DNA of 64,000 bases, from the NCBI GenBank assembly GCA_014584345.1, contig JACTNB010000033.1:310001-374000 (forward strand), in the 5' to 3' direction. The notes beneath the pieces are model-generated. The model had not been told where the DNA came from and searched no databases. It saw only the letters and a list, made by a program, of their open reading frames with translations. This document shows, one piece after another, positions 1-9,164 of this stretch (the stretch's first letter is position 1; every line of letters begins with the position of its first letter). Position numbers and translations under genes: made by a program. This DNA is from Planctomycetota bacterium. GTDB taxonomy: Bacteria; Planctomycetota; Planctomycetia; Planctomycetales; Planctomycetaceae.

Positions 1-1171
1 CGGGTTGCTGTGTTCCCGCAGGGGCGCTGGCGTCGCCTGCCCCCGTGCTGGGTTGGTAGTTGATCTTCGGCGTTCTGCCGAATTCTCCCGTCACGACCAC
101 AAGCACTCGTTTGTCCAGGCCCCGTTCGTAGATGTCCTCGATCAGGGCAGACACGGCCTGATCGTAGACATGAGAACGAAACTTCAGGGCATCGAAGACG
201 TGATGATTTACCGCGTGATCGTCCCAATTGTTCACGCGCCCGCAGAGTTTGCCGTGCAGGCTGGTGGTGACGACATCCACGCCCGATTCCACGAGTCGCC
301 GCGCCATCAGTAACTGTTGCCCCCAGGAGTTACGGCCATAACGATCTCGGGTCTGTTCGTCTTCGAGGTTCAAGTCGAAGGCTTCCTTTGTTTGCGGGTT
401 GGTCAGCAGCGTCATGGCCTGGGTTTCGAATTCATCCAGGGCCTGCAGTTCCTGTGCCCGGTCGAAGGCGCGTTCCAGTGTGTCCAGATTCTGGCGCAAC
501 GTGGCTCGCCGTTGAAGTTGGCGTACCTCGCCCATGTTCGACAGACCGATATTGGGAACCACGAAGTTGGGCAGACTGGGATCCCCGCTGACGGAAAACG
601 GGGCATACGTATCGCCCAGGTAGGCCGGGCCGTTGTATTCGGAGGGCCCATTGACGGAAACATACGGGGGCAGAGGATTCCGCCGCTTACCCTCGGTGGA
701 ACGCAAATGGTTTACAATCGCCATCCAGTCGGGCAGCTTGGGTTTGGGTTTGTCGCGACTGTCGGCATCTCCCGAAAGCATTTGCATCGAACCGGCGGGG
801 TGCCCAGGCCCGTTGTGGCGCATCGAGCGGAGCACGGTCATTTTGTCGGCGATTTTCGCCTGCATGGGCAACAGTTCCGTGAACTGCAGACCGGGCACGG
901 CCGTGTCAATGGTGGCAAAGGGGCCCCGATATTCACTGACGGCGCGCGGCTTGGGATCGTAGGTATCGATATGCGAGCAGCCGCCCGGTTTCCAGACCAG
1001 AATGACGGCGGTTTTTTCACGGGAAGCATTGCCGGTACTTGCCGCCCGCAATTTCAGAATGCCGGGCAGGCTCAGGCTCGAGAAGCCGGCCAACCCCATC
1101 CGAAGAAAACCACGTCGCGTCTCGGGGCCAAGACAGCCCTTCAAGGTTGATGCATGAAAAGGATGGCTCAT
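1..1171 (-). CDS. DUF1501 family protein, Tat-exported, cut by the left edge
   Basis: About 390 residues are visible; the C-terminus lies beyond the left edge. DUF1501 proteins belong to the alkaline phosphatase/sulfatase-like fold superfamily, are abundant in planctomycetes and have no settled reaction. The N-terminus carries a twin-arginine signal (ETRRGFLRMG followed by a hydrophobic stretch), so export in folded form is expected. Family landmarks follow: VILVWKPGGCSHIDTYDPKP, then TVLRSMRHNGPGHPAG, and late in the visible part VTGEFGRTPK. The start ATG at 1171 overlaps the upstream gene's TGA as ATGA, which implies translational coupling. It is the last gene of a leftward operon with a PSD1 cytochrome and a PPC protein. 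Family assignment is firm; function is unknown. Confidence 0.9.
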   Translation of the reverse strand, partial: MSHPFHASTLKGCLGPETRRGFLRMGLAGFSSLSLPGILKLRAASTGNASREKTAVILVWKPGGCSHIDTYDPKPRAVSEYRGPFATIDTAVPGLQFTELLPMQAKIADKMTVLRSMRHNGPGHPAGSMQMLSGDADSRDKPKPKLPDWMAIVNHLRSTEGKRRNPLPPYVSVNGPSEYNGPAYLGDTYAPFSVSGDPSLPNFVVPNIGLSNMGEVRQLQRRATLRQNLDTLERAFDRAQELQALDEFETQAMTLLTNPQTKEAFDLNLEDEQTRDRYGRNSWGQQLLMARRLVESGVDVVTTSLHGKLCGRVNNWDDHAVNHHVFDALKFRSHVYDQAVSALIEDIYERGLDKRVLVVVTGEFGRTPKINYQPSTGAGDASAPAGTQQP

Positions 1172-3513
1172 TTGTTCTCCACGGGTAGGACGCGAATGCT
1201 GCAGGGGGTGGAAACGACGATGTCCACAATATCCTTGGGTTTTGCCTTACTGGTGGCGGCTTGCAGGGCCTGCTCGGCCGCCTTCATGCGGGCAACTGCC
1301 TTCTTATGATTTTCCATGGCTTCCTGGGCCGTTTTTTCCACGTTGGCTCGCTCTTCTTCCATCACGGATTTGGCCAGTTCCGCCAGACTCTTGGCTTCGG
1401 CTTCCAGTTGTTCCGCTTCCTGTTTGGCAAGCAACAAGGCTTGTTCCGCTTGTGTGACGGCTTCGGGGTGATAGCGATACTTCGCCACGGCGCTGCCGTA
1501 GAAGGCCAGTTGATATTCTCCGGGGGGAGTCTTCAACGCTGCCAGATCAATCACGGCTTCCGCGGTGGGTTGAGTAATGTTGATATCGAATGCCGGGACT
1601 CGCCCCATGCCCGCGCAGAAAGTGCTGAGCGAAACGGTGGTCCCCGAGTGATCGCAGCGGCTGATGATGTTGAGAGGAATGGTCAACTTCTCCCCTGCCC
1701 GGGCTTCCCACACCTGATGGGTTGCGGGAGTAATCGTCAAGGGAGCCTGCTCGCTGCCATTCACCGAGACGGGAACTTCCAGTTCGAGGCGGGGTTGGGG
1801 AATTTCCTGCGAGGCATCGGGCACGGGCCATTTCATGGATGCCAGGAAACAGCGACGCTTCGTTTGTACTCCCTCGATTTCCGCAGTGCCATGCAAGCGG
1901 GCGAGAGACATGCCGCGCGGGGCATCGCTGTCGGCGGTGATCAACACTATGCCGCGAGTTTCGCCGGCCGGGATTTTGATACCCGTCGCGGTAACCCCAG
2001 CCGGCAATCCCTCGACCTCCAGTTGAATCTCTCCATTAAAGCCATCGCGTCGAATGGCCAGCACTTCCATAGCCATGGTGCTGCCACCTCGCAGGGCAAT
2101 CGGTTTAGACAAGGCATTCCGATCGCCGTTCCGCAGGTTCATGTGCAGTGCCCATCCCACCAGGGCAAAGTCGGGAGCGGCCTTGCGGATGATCAACCGA
2201 TATTCATTGCGCGGATCCGTCCGGGTTCCGCCGAACAGATCGTAAATTTCCAGTCGATGCAAGCCGTCCTGCTTGATTTCCAGCTTGGCAAGAATATCCG
2301 TGGAGCCTGCGTTGTAGGGAGGCCCATCGTAGGAATATCCATTGCTCGAGACCTTGATCGGGCTGGGTATATCGTTCAATTCCGCGACTTCCGTCAGTTT
2401 TTCAACTCCATTCTCCTGGGCGACGTGATGCACGATGATCGCGGGGTCGGTTGTCCGTCCCAACCGTTCCGATGCCACTTCCACCCACCAAACCTCTCCC
2501 TTGCTGGCGGTGAATTCATACGTGTCGACGTCGGCAGCGGGATAAAACCGACCGGAAAGATCGACGGGAAGCGTTATCTGCTGCGCCTGTCCGGCGGCGA
2601 TCGTTTCATCTTCCCCCAGGGCCGCCAGTTCGGGCAGTCCGGGAGGAGGCCACGAGAAGGCATTGACATTCCGCGTGCCAGGCAAACTCGGAACACTTTG
2701 CCCCACGGGCGCGGTGCGCAAGGCAAGCCGATAGAAGTAAGGGGCTCCCCCCTTATATGTCAAATCGTGCACCTTGACGACATATTCTCCCGTGGCTGGA
2801 ATCTGGAAATCGATGGAGCCGCCGCGGCGTTCCACCAGCAAATCGCCTCCCTGGGCATTGGCCAGGATCACCACGGGTTGCAGCTTGGAATCGATCCCTC
2901 CGGCAGCACAATCCACAATCACCCTCTGTCCCTGTTCGGCGGTGAATTTGTAGTGATCCACCGCCTGATTGGTCATGACGGCATTGCAGATGGTATCGAG
3001 CGCCAGCGAAAATGCGGTATTGAGCGTGGTGTTGGGCTTGTCACGCGTTACTTCCGGCAGGTTGCCCACACTGAAGACGCGCGAGGAGGAGATCCCCAGT
3101 CGAGACAGTACACGCGCTTCGTACACACCCGGGGGGCAATCCTGGGCGATCGTAACGAGAAACCGATTGGGAACCGTGGTTCCCTGGGCGTCCTTCACCG
3201 GGACCGCGATAATCCCGGGGTGCGAGAAGTGGAGTTCTTCCACCTCTTCCAGGTTATCTCCCGAGATGGTGACTTCAATTTGTGACCCCACCTGCCCTCC
3301 CATGGGGAGAGTTGTCAACAAGCGGGGCGCGGGCAGGCAAACGGCTTGCCCCCAAACGGCAGCCGGCATGATCGCCAATCCCAGCAGGCAGGCCAGCATG
3401 CAGGGCGGAACCAGCAACGGCAGGGTTGTGCGCGTCGTGGCGACCCTCCCCTTCGTGGCAAGAGGACTATTGTCGCCGAGTCGTGCCAACTGCGAAAGAG
3501 CGTCTGTTTTCAT
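1168..3513 (-). CDS. secreted PPC-domain protein with C-terminal coiled coil
   Basis: A protein of about 780 residues with a hydrophobic signal segment near residues 37-55. Then come an IPT/TIG-like beta domain (GSQIEVTISGDNLEEVEEL), two stretches resembling the bacterial pre-peptidase C-terminal domain (HYKFTAEQGQRVIVDCAAGG and YEFTASKGEVWWVEVASERL), further beta-rich domains, and a charged Glu/Ala/Lys coiled coil over roughly the last 100 residues. I prefer the ATG at 3513 (MKTDALSQ) over one 13 codons upstream because GAGG lies about 11 bases before it. It sits between a PSD1 cytochrome gene (62-base gap) and a DUF1501 gene (4-base overlap), so it is probably the third partner of that exported system, as an adhesive or scaffold subunit. 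No enzymatic motif was seen. Confidence 0.85.
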   Translation of the reverse strand: MKTDALSQLARLGDNSPLATKGRVATTRTTLPLLVPPCMLACLLGLAIMPAAVWGQAVCLPAPRLLTTLPMGGQVGSQIEVTISGDNLEEVEELHFSHPGIIAVPVKDAQGTTVPNRFLVTIAQDCPPGVYEARVLSRLGISSSRVFSVGNLPEVTRDKPNTTLNTAFSLALDTICNAVMTNQAVDHYKFTAEQGQRVIVDCAAGGIDSKLQPVVILANAQGGDLLVERRGGSIDFQIPATGEYVVKVHDLTYKGGAPYFYRLALRTAPVGQSVPSLPGTRNVNAFSWPPPGLPELAALGEDETIAAGQAQQITLPVDLSGRFYPAADVDTYEFTASKGEVWWVEVASERLGRTTDPAIIVHHVAQENGVEKLTEVAELNDIPSPIKVSSNGYSYDGPPYNAGSTDILAKLEIKQDGLHRLEIYDLFGGTRTDPRNEYRLIIRKAAPDFALVGWALHMNLRNGDRNALSKPIALRGGSTMAMEVLAIRRDGFNGEIQLEVEGLPAGVTATGIKIPAGETRGIVLITADSDAPRGMSLARLHGTAEIEGVQTKRRCFLASMKWPVPDASQEIPQPRLELEVPVSVNGSEQAPLTITPATHQVWEARAGEKLTIPLNIISRCDHSGTTVSLSTFCAGMGRVPAFDINITQPTAEAVIDLAALKTPPGEYQLAFYGSAVAKYRYHPEAVTQAEQALLLAKQEAEQLEAEAKSLAELAKSVMEEERANVEKTAQEAMENHKKAVARMKAAEQALQAATSKAKPKDIVDIVVSTPCSIRVLPVENK

Positions 3514-3575
3514 CGTGAATTTGTCCTCGACTCTCATGTAGTGAAACAACACCCGTCAAGTGTGTTGCAGTTCGA

Positions 3576-5822
3576 TCAATGGTTGAACAGAAATTCCTTG
3601 CTGTTGAGGATTGCCCAGCACAGATCCTGCCAGGCTTGTCGCCGGGCAGCGGTGGCGTCCATCGGCTGTCCGGCAGCATCCAGCACGGGAGCCTGAAGGT
3701 ATTCCAGGGCGATGTTCAACTCCTCGGGTTTGGGCGGGCGAGCAAAGGCCACCAGATACAATTCGGTCACTTTTTCCTCGTCGGGTCGGGCATCCTGCGC
3801 CAATCGCATGGCACGCCCCGTGTTCAGAGCCAGCTTGGCTTTCATTTCCGCGGAGTTGATCAAGTGCAGGCTTTGCGCGAGGCTGGAGGATTGCACGCGC
3901 TCGCACTCGCACACGCTGGCACTATTGGGCCGGCCGAAGACCTGTAGAAATTTCGAGGAGCGGTTGTAGCTGTTGTCGGGGAGCGCAATGGCCCGCGTAC
4001 CCGACGGAAGATTCGCAAAGGGGGTGTTCGTGCCCGTCAAGTCATCGATCGCGTCGAGCAAGACTTCCGCCTGCAAGCGGCGGGCGTAAAACCGCGAATA
4101 ATTCTGTTCGTCCAGCAGATTCTGTTCGTTCGGCATCACGGAAAGCTGATAGGCATGCGAACGGGTCATTTGCCGGACCAGTTCCTTCAAGTCGTAACCG
4201 CTACTGATAAAGTGGCGTTCCAGCGCGGCAAGCAATTCCGGGTTCGTGGGGGGATTGGTGTCTCGAATATCATCCTCGGGCTCGATCAGGCCCCGCTTGA
4301 AGAAATGCTTCCAATAACGATTCACCAGGGCCTTGGCAAAGAACGGATTTTCGGGGGAACTCATCCAGTCGGCGAGTCGCAGCCGGGGATCCAAGGCCGC
4401 AGGGATCGCGCCGACGCTATCGCCCAAGGCAGCCGGAACGAGGGCTTCGCCGGTTTTCACATTATTCGCTTTGGCCAGCCCCCGTTTGTGGAAGATGAGA
4501 TCCTCGTTGCGGGTGGCGGTCGGCTTGCGTCCAATCTGACTGAAAAAGGCGGCAAAACTGTAGTAGTCGTCCTGGCTCCAGCGTTCAAACGGGTGATGAT
4601 GGCACTGGGCACACTGCATGCGCACACCCAGAAACAACTGCGCCACGTCTTCCAGTTGCTCCTTGGGATCCTTGACGCGCTTGTACCAGGCCACGGGAGG
4701 ATTTTCGACCACGGTTCCCGTCGCGGCCAGCAATTCACGCACCATTTGATCGTAGGATACATTGGCCAGCAGGCTGTCGCGAATCCAGGCGTGAAACGCA
4801 AAATTCGAGGTGATGTCGCTCGCGTCATCGCGTCGGTTCTTGAGGAGCGGCACCCATTTACTTGCAAAGTAATCGGCGTAATGGGGGCTGCCCAGCAACG
4901 CTTCGATTGCCTGGTCCCGCTTATCCGCAGAGGAGTTCGCCGCAAAGGCGGTTGCCTCCTCCAGCGTGGGGAGCCGCCCGGCAATATCGAGCGTGACGCG
5001 ACGCAGGAAGGTGGCATCGTCGCAAACGGGAGAGGGGGGGATCCCGATTTCCCGTAAATTCGCAAAGACATGCTCGTCGATAAAATTGCGCACCGGCGGG
5101 ACAGAGTCCACTGGAGCACCCAACGGGACGGCAGCGGTGAAGACCGCGACCTTCCCCTGATAGCGTACCATCACGGCAATCCGTCCGGGAATATCCCGGG
5201 CCTTAACCAGTCCGGCCTGGGTCACGTCGGCCAGTCCGTCGGTATTCGATTCGTACAGTGCCAGCGGTGTCACGTCGCGTTGCGTGCCATCGGAATAGAC
5301 GGCAATCGCCTGCAGCTGCTGTTCCGCGCCGCGTGCCACGATCCCCTTGCCCGGGTGGACTTCCAGGGAGATCAGGGTCGGCTCGTTCGGACTTTCGAAC
5401 GGCATGCCCTGGTTGATCCAGGCCTTTACGAGTTCGTAGTTCGCTGAACCTTCAGGAAGACGGATGCCTCCGCCATGGGAAACTTTACCCGCCCCCTTGG
5501 TCAACAGCAGACTTTGTTCCGCGGCGGCAGGGAAGAGTCGCCGCCCCCGACCTTCCAACACGATGCTCTCATAGTCTTCCCGCGGCTCGTAACCGAGCAC
5601 CGAAAGTTGAAATCCATTTTGTCCGCCGCCGGCCTTTGCATGGCACGAGCCCGCATTGCAACCCGCCTTGGTGAGTATGGGCGTGATATCGTTGCGAAAG
5701 CTGATCACGCGTGCCGATTCAGAGGCGTGTACCAGAATCCTGCCGGAACCGGTCAACACCGCGACTGTGCAAATCACCAGAAAGCAAGATCGAGATATCA
5801 TGCCTGGAACAGGGTTGTTCAT
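3576..5822 (-). CDS. PSD1 protein: cytochrome-like N-terminus, Ig-like domain, DUF1549, DUF1553
   Basis: A 748-residue exported protein with a signal sequence at about residues 9-33. The haem-like motif at 55-61 is CNAGSCH, with four rather than two residues between the cysteines. A bacterial Ig-like (Big_2) domain follows at about 150-230 (YSDGTQRDVTPLALYESNTD), then DUF1549 with a canonical CAQCHHHPFERW, and DUF1553 at the C-terminus ending NSKEFLFNH. Such planctomycete proteins are thought to be periplasmic or surface redox proteins of unknown substrate. It is first in an operon with a PPC/coiled-coil protein and a DUF1501 protein. It is a paralogue of the protein at 47340-49658, which shares the CX4CH motif. 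Haem attachment at CX4CH is an inference. Confidence 0.9.
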   Translation of the reverse strand: MNNPVPGMISRSCFLVICTVAVLTGSGRILVHASESARVISFRNDITPILTKAGCNAGSCHAKAGGGQNGFQLSVLGYEPREDYESIVLEGRGRRLFPAAAEQSLLLTKGAGKVSHGGGIRLPEGSANYELVKAWINQGMPFESPNEPTLISLEVHPGKGIVARGAEQQLQAIAVYSDGTQRDVTPLALYESNTDGLADVTQAGLVKARDIPGRIAVMVRYQGKVAVFTAAVPLGAPVDSVPPVRNFIDEHVFANLREIGIPPSPVCDDATFLRRVTLDIAGRLPTLEEATAFAANSSADKRDQAIEALLGSPHYADYFASKWVPLLKNRRDDASDITSNFAFHAWIRDSLLANVSYDQMVRELLAATGTVVENPPVAWYKRVKDPKEQLEDVAQLFLGVRMQCAQCHHHPFERWSQDDYYSFAAFFSQIGRKPTATRNEDLIFHKRGLAKANNVKTGEALVPAALGDSVGAIPAALDPRLRLADWMSSPENPFFAKALVNRYWKHFFKRGLIEPEDDIRDTNPPTNPELLAALERHFISSGYDLKELVRQMTRSHAYQLSVMPNEQNLLDEQNYSRFYARRLQAEVLLDAIDDLTGTNTPFANLPSGTRAIALPDNSYNRSSKFLQVFGRPNSASVCECERVQSSSLAQSLHLINSAEMKAKLALNTGRAMRLAQDARPDEEKVTELYLVAFARPPKPEELNIALEYLQAPVLDAAGQPMDATAARRQAWQDLCWAILNSKEFLFNH

Positions 5823-6095
5823 GAGTCATCTGCCGGTGAGTACAAGGATGGAGGGAGGCTGCGGACAGCCCGAAGGTGGTATGAGCCGATTTCACTGGCG
5901 ATAAAACTCGGATGCACCAATAAAACCGACACTTCATATTCATCGGACAATTCCGATTTGTCAATCTCTTTTCTTTGCGAATCACCGCTTTAAGAGAATT
6001 TTGTGGTCTGCGTAATCTCGGCATTCCATGCAAACATTCGGGGGCTGGCACGGCTGCTGGCAGATTCGAGCATCTCACGTCTAACGCGCGGCATT

Positions 6096-7520
6096 TCAAG
6101 GGGTCGAACGGAACTGTAGGGAATAGAGCTGTGCGTTCTCCAATTTAAACCGCAAGGTGACCGCTTGGCCGGCCAGCGATTTCAGATTACGAGCGTTTTT
6201 CCAGTGAACGGCCTGGTCTATGTCGTCTCCAGAAATGGGCTCTGATTCCCACTTTGCTCCCGACGGGGTAGTCAATTCCACGCGCAGACTTCCCTTGGGC
6301 TGCACCCGGGCATTCACGAACAGGGTGTCGCCTGTAAATTGCAAGGGATGGGTCGTCAGTTCACCCTGGGTGCGGCTGACTATTCCCACGTAACCATCCT
6401 TGCGATACACAAACCGCCTCAAGCGACTGTCCGGCCCGGTGTAATACGCTTCGGTGCCGTACACGGAGTATTCCGCGGGCTTGCCGGGCAGTTCCAGGAG
6501 GCCCCAGGCCATGTAATTGCTGCGATTTCCGCCTCGATCCTGGGGTGCGGATTCCGGAATGATCGGCTCGCGCCAGCGATGGAAGGTGTGTCCATCTCGG
6601 CTGACCATGAACGTCGGCTCAACCCGCTCTCCCTGATCGGGCAGATATCGCGTGGGGAAACCCAGATAAAGATGCGGGGCGCGAGGGTCCTGCAGAATCG
6701 CATTTGTGTAGAGATGTTCCAGCGGCCCTTCCGTGTAGTTCAAAAATTGCGGCTCGGTCCAGTTCAAGAAGTCCTGCGAGACTTGCCACTGAATATCGCG
6801 TACCCCCCGAAAGGTGCGATGATAACAGCGATACTGTCCCGTGGCGGCATCATAGAAGGCCAGATTTTGCGAGTCGAAGGCCCCTTTGGTGATGACCGGT
6901 TCGTTGCTCCACAATTCCCAGTGAATGCCATCCGCGGAACGGAACGCGTACAGTCCCCGTTTCTTGTCGCGAACTCCAAAGGAGAGCGCCTTGTATTTTT
7001 CGGTCGCCGGGCAGTTCGGATTGGCGTCGAGGAAGGGAGTAAAACAATGAGTCCCCAGGCCGTCCCAGACGATATTGTTTTCCCTGGAGCCATTGAATTC
7101 AAACAGTCCAAGTGCAGGCTTGGTCCAGTGAATGCCATCGCGGCTCTCGGCATAACAGGTGACTTCGCGATGTTCGGCTTTCTTGAGTTCCGTGTTCCAA
7201 TGACTTCCCCGGTAATACATGCGATAGCGGTCGCCGTCCTGGAACAGCGTGTAATAGGCCGAGGTATTGCCTTCCCAGGGCTTGTCAGTGACGAGCACGA
7301 CCTCGGCGGGGGTTGGTTGCTGAACTTCTTGCCGGATATCGCCCGCCATGTTTGCGATCAGGAATTGGTCGACGAACAATTCGCGACGGTCGCCAAGGTC
7401 CCGAGGTTCCGCAGAAAACAGATTGCCGCTGGAGGAAACAGTAAACGTTAGCCACACCACTAGCAGCATGCAGTGACGCACATCGCAACAGTAAAAAACG
7501 CTTCCGGGCAGCAATTTCAT
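6096..7520 (-). CDS. secreted GH32/43-like beta-propeller protein
   Basis: A 474-residue protein with an N-terminal signal (hydrophobic around residues 18-35, cleavage near LFSA-EP). The body has repeated blade-like segments typical of five-bladed beta-propeller glycoside hydrolases: YTLFQDGDRYRMYYRG, CYAESRDGIHWTKP, YAFRSADGIHWELW and FMVSRDGHTFHRW. The last 100 residues form a beta-rich C-terminal domain. Planctomycete proteins of this type are usually annotated as hypothetical or glycosyl hydrolase-like. The ATG at 7520 is chosen because GGGAG precedes it by about seven bases and a proper signal peptide follows; the open frame extends 50 codons further upstream without signal-like sequence. 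Substrate unknown; catalytic acids could not be assigned. Confidence 0.8.
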   Translation of the reverse strand: MKLLPGSVFYCCDVRHCMLLVVWLTFTVSSSGNLFSAEPRDLGDRRELFVDQFLIANMAGDIRQEVQQPTPAEVVLVTDKPWEGNTSAYYTLFQDGDRYRMYYRGSHWNTELKKAEHREVTCYAESRDGIHWTKPALGLFEFNGSRENNIVWDGLGTHCFTPFLDANPNCPATEKYKALSFGVRDKKRGLYAFRSADGIHWELWSNEPVITKGAFDSQNLAFYDAATGQYRCYHRTFRGVRDIQWQVSQDFLNWTEPQFLNYTEGPLEHLYTNAILQDPRAPHLYLGFPTRYLPDQGERVEPTFMVSRDGHTFHRWREPIIPESAPQDRGGNRSNYMAWGLLELPGKPAEYSVYGTEAYYTGPDSRLRRFVYRKDGYVGIVSRTQGELTTHPLQFTGDTLFVNARVQPKGSLRVELTTPSGAKWESEPISGDDIDQAVHWKNARNLKSLAGQAVTLRFKLENAQLYSLQFRSTP

Positions 7521-7726
7521 TTCAGGCTCCCTGTAAGGCAAGAGACGCGAGGCAATCAGGAATGCAGGAGTGACGACCCCGACGCGGGCCTCCGGGATTC
7601 GGTTGTTCGAACCCAGGTTATTAGTCACTACGCTTTGTCCGAGATGTGTTATGATACTGACTTTAATCACTTATTGTAGTGCCCAAACCCTGGGTTCCCG
7701 GCAAATACGGGAAGTCTCCGGGATGC

Positions 7727-7767
7727 GATTTTGCAGGCCACGGCAGCCTGGCGAGGCCTGCAAAATC
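7727..7767. promoter_or_regulatory. perfect 13-bp inverted repeat in a divergent promoter region
   Basis: The arms GATTTTGCAGGCC (7727-7739) and GGCCTGCAAAATC (7755-7767) are perfect reverse complements with a 15-base loop. They lie in the 433-bp gap between the leftward beta-propeller gene (start 7520) and the rightward beta-lactamase-fold gene (start 7954). No T-run follows on either strand, so it is not an ordinary terminator. An operator or a leader RNA hairpin is possible. The rest of the gap shows only the second palindrome at 7784-7797. Confidence 0.5.
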
Positions 7768-7783
7768 ACCCACTCCCCAGGCA

Positions 7784-7797
7784 TCTACCCCGGTAGA
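7784..7797. promoter_or_regulatory. 14-bp perfect palindrome, possible operator
   Basis: TCTACCCCGGTAGA is fully self-complementary with no loop, which favours a dimeric protein-binding site over an RNA hairpin. It is 157 bases upstream of the GTG start of the beta-lactamase-fold gene. Function is inferred only. Confidence 0.35.
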
Positions 7798-7953
7798 CTT
7801 ACGAGATTTGTATTACAGCCGAATTTCATAACACGCATGTCCTCCTGCCACGCGCCTCGAACATTTTTCGCATGGGATCTACCGGAACGTGAACACGAAC
7901 TTGTTGAGTACCGTTACGATACCTGTAAACTCAAGGTCCGGAGGGAACGACTG

Positions 7954-9141
7954 GTGACATTTCAGCCCGAAGCTGCTAAGCAACCCGCGAGGCACATCAA
8001 GCGACGACGGTTCCTGGGAATCGGCGGGGGTCTGGTGATAGGCTTGGCGGCAACGGTACGCCCAGCGCTGTCCGGCGATTCGACAGGGACTCCTCCCGAG
8101 CGGCAGGTGGAAATCGCTGGTCTGGTGAAACAATTCCAGAGGCAATACGATGTGCCGGGCCTGTCCCTCGCCATGTCTCGAGGCGGGAACGTACTACTGG
8201 ACCAGGGATTCGGGATCGCCGATCAAGCAACCGGCGCAGCCGTGACCTCGCGGCATCGGTTCCGTATCGCCAGTCTGTCCAAACCGATTACCAGCCTGGC
8301 GATTTTCCGTCTGGTGGACCAGGGCCGACTCGATCTGGCGACCCGTGTCTTTGACGACTCGGGGCCACTGGCGGACCTGCTGGTCGATCTGAACCTGCCC
8401 GACGATGCGTGCAGTTTTTTAAGGCAGATTTCGATTCAGCATCTGCTGGAACACACTGTGGGAACCTGGGGAAACAAGACGCGGGATCCCATGATCGACA
8501 AACGGGCGATCGAGATGAACCATCGCGATTTGATCCGCTGGACCTTGAAAACACACCGGCTCCGGGAACCACCGGGGCACAGGTTTCTATATTCCAATTT
8601 CGGATATTGCCTTCTGGGCCGCGTGCTGGAACGGATCGAAAAACGACCTTACGAGGCGGTCGTGCAGGAACTCGTGCTGCGTCCCGCCGGCGTGAAATCC
8701 ATGCAATTAGGCGCGAATTCCCCCGAGAAACTCGCCCCTGGCGAGGTGCGATATTACGGCCAGCAGGAAGACCCATTTCATAACATCATGCGGGTGGATC
8801 GCATGGACGCGCATGGAGGCTGGATTGCCAGTCCGAGGGAACTGGTGACGCTGATGCTGCATTATGACCTGTTTTCAGCCCCCGGCGATCTGCTTCGCGC
8901 GGAAACGATTCGATCGATGACTCTCCCCTCCTCGGCCAACCCCCAGTATGCCAAGGGCTGGTCCGTCAATTCCGCCAACAACTGGTGGCACATCGGCAGC
9001 TTCAACGGATCGGCTGGAATTCTCGTGAGAACCAATGATGCATGGTGCTGGGCCATGTTGATGAATTCCCGCAGTCATCACGAGAAGTTTGTTGCCGACC
9101 TGGACGCCCTTCCCTGGAAAATCCGCGCGGTTTTGGAATAG
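7954..9141 (+). CDS. serine hydrolase, beta-lactamase/penicillin-binding-protein fold, Tat signal
   Basis: A 395-residue serine hydrolase of the class C beta-lactamase/DD-peptidase fold. The three catalytic motifs are visible: SLSK at 107-110 (SxxK), YSN at 213-215 and HIG at 346-348 in place of KTG. The N-terminus has a twin-arginine signal (KRRRFLGIGGG) with a hydrophobic core. I place the start at GTG 7954 because a strong ribosome-binding site (GGAGGG, eight bases upstream) precedes it; the frame is open to 7570 but the upstream residues are not protein-like. Families of this type include esterases, D-aminopeptidases and DD-carboxypeptidases, so beta-lactam resistance should not be assumed. 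Confidence 0.88.
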   Translation: MTFQPEAAKQPARHIKRRRFLGIGGGLVIGLAATVRPALSGDSTGTPPERQVEIAGLVKQFQRQYDVPGLSLAMSRGGNVLLDQGFGIADQATGAAVTSRHRFRIASLSKPITSLAIFRLVDQGRLDLATRVFDDSGPLADLLVDLNLPDDACSFLRQISIQHLLEHTVGTWGNKTRDPMIDKRAIEMNHRDLIRWTLKTHRLREPPGHRFLYSNFGYCLLGRVLERIEKRPYEAVVQELVLRPAGVKSMQLGANSPEKLAPGEVRYYGQQEDPFHNIMRVDRMDAHGGWIASPRELVTLMLHYDLFSAPGDLLRAETIRSMTLPSSANPQYAKGWSVNSANNWWHIGSFNGSAGILVRTNDAWCWAMLMNSRSHHEKFVADLDALPWKIRAVLE

Positions 9142-9164
9142 CCCGCGCCCTGATGCCGATACGC

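Noticed and set aside
1261..3285. A 674-residue rightward open frame
   Set aside because: It is antisense to the PPC/coiled-coil gene. Its composition is rich in Arg, Gly, His and Gln in a pattern typical of opposite-strand frames in GC-rich DNA, and it has no domain.
7954..9141. Calling the serine hydrolase an antibiotic-resistance beta-lactamase
   Set aside because: The third motif is HIG rather than KTG, and the family includes esterases and peptidases. Resistance is not supported.
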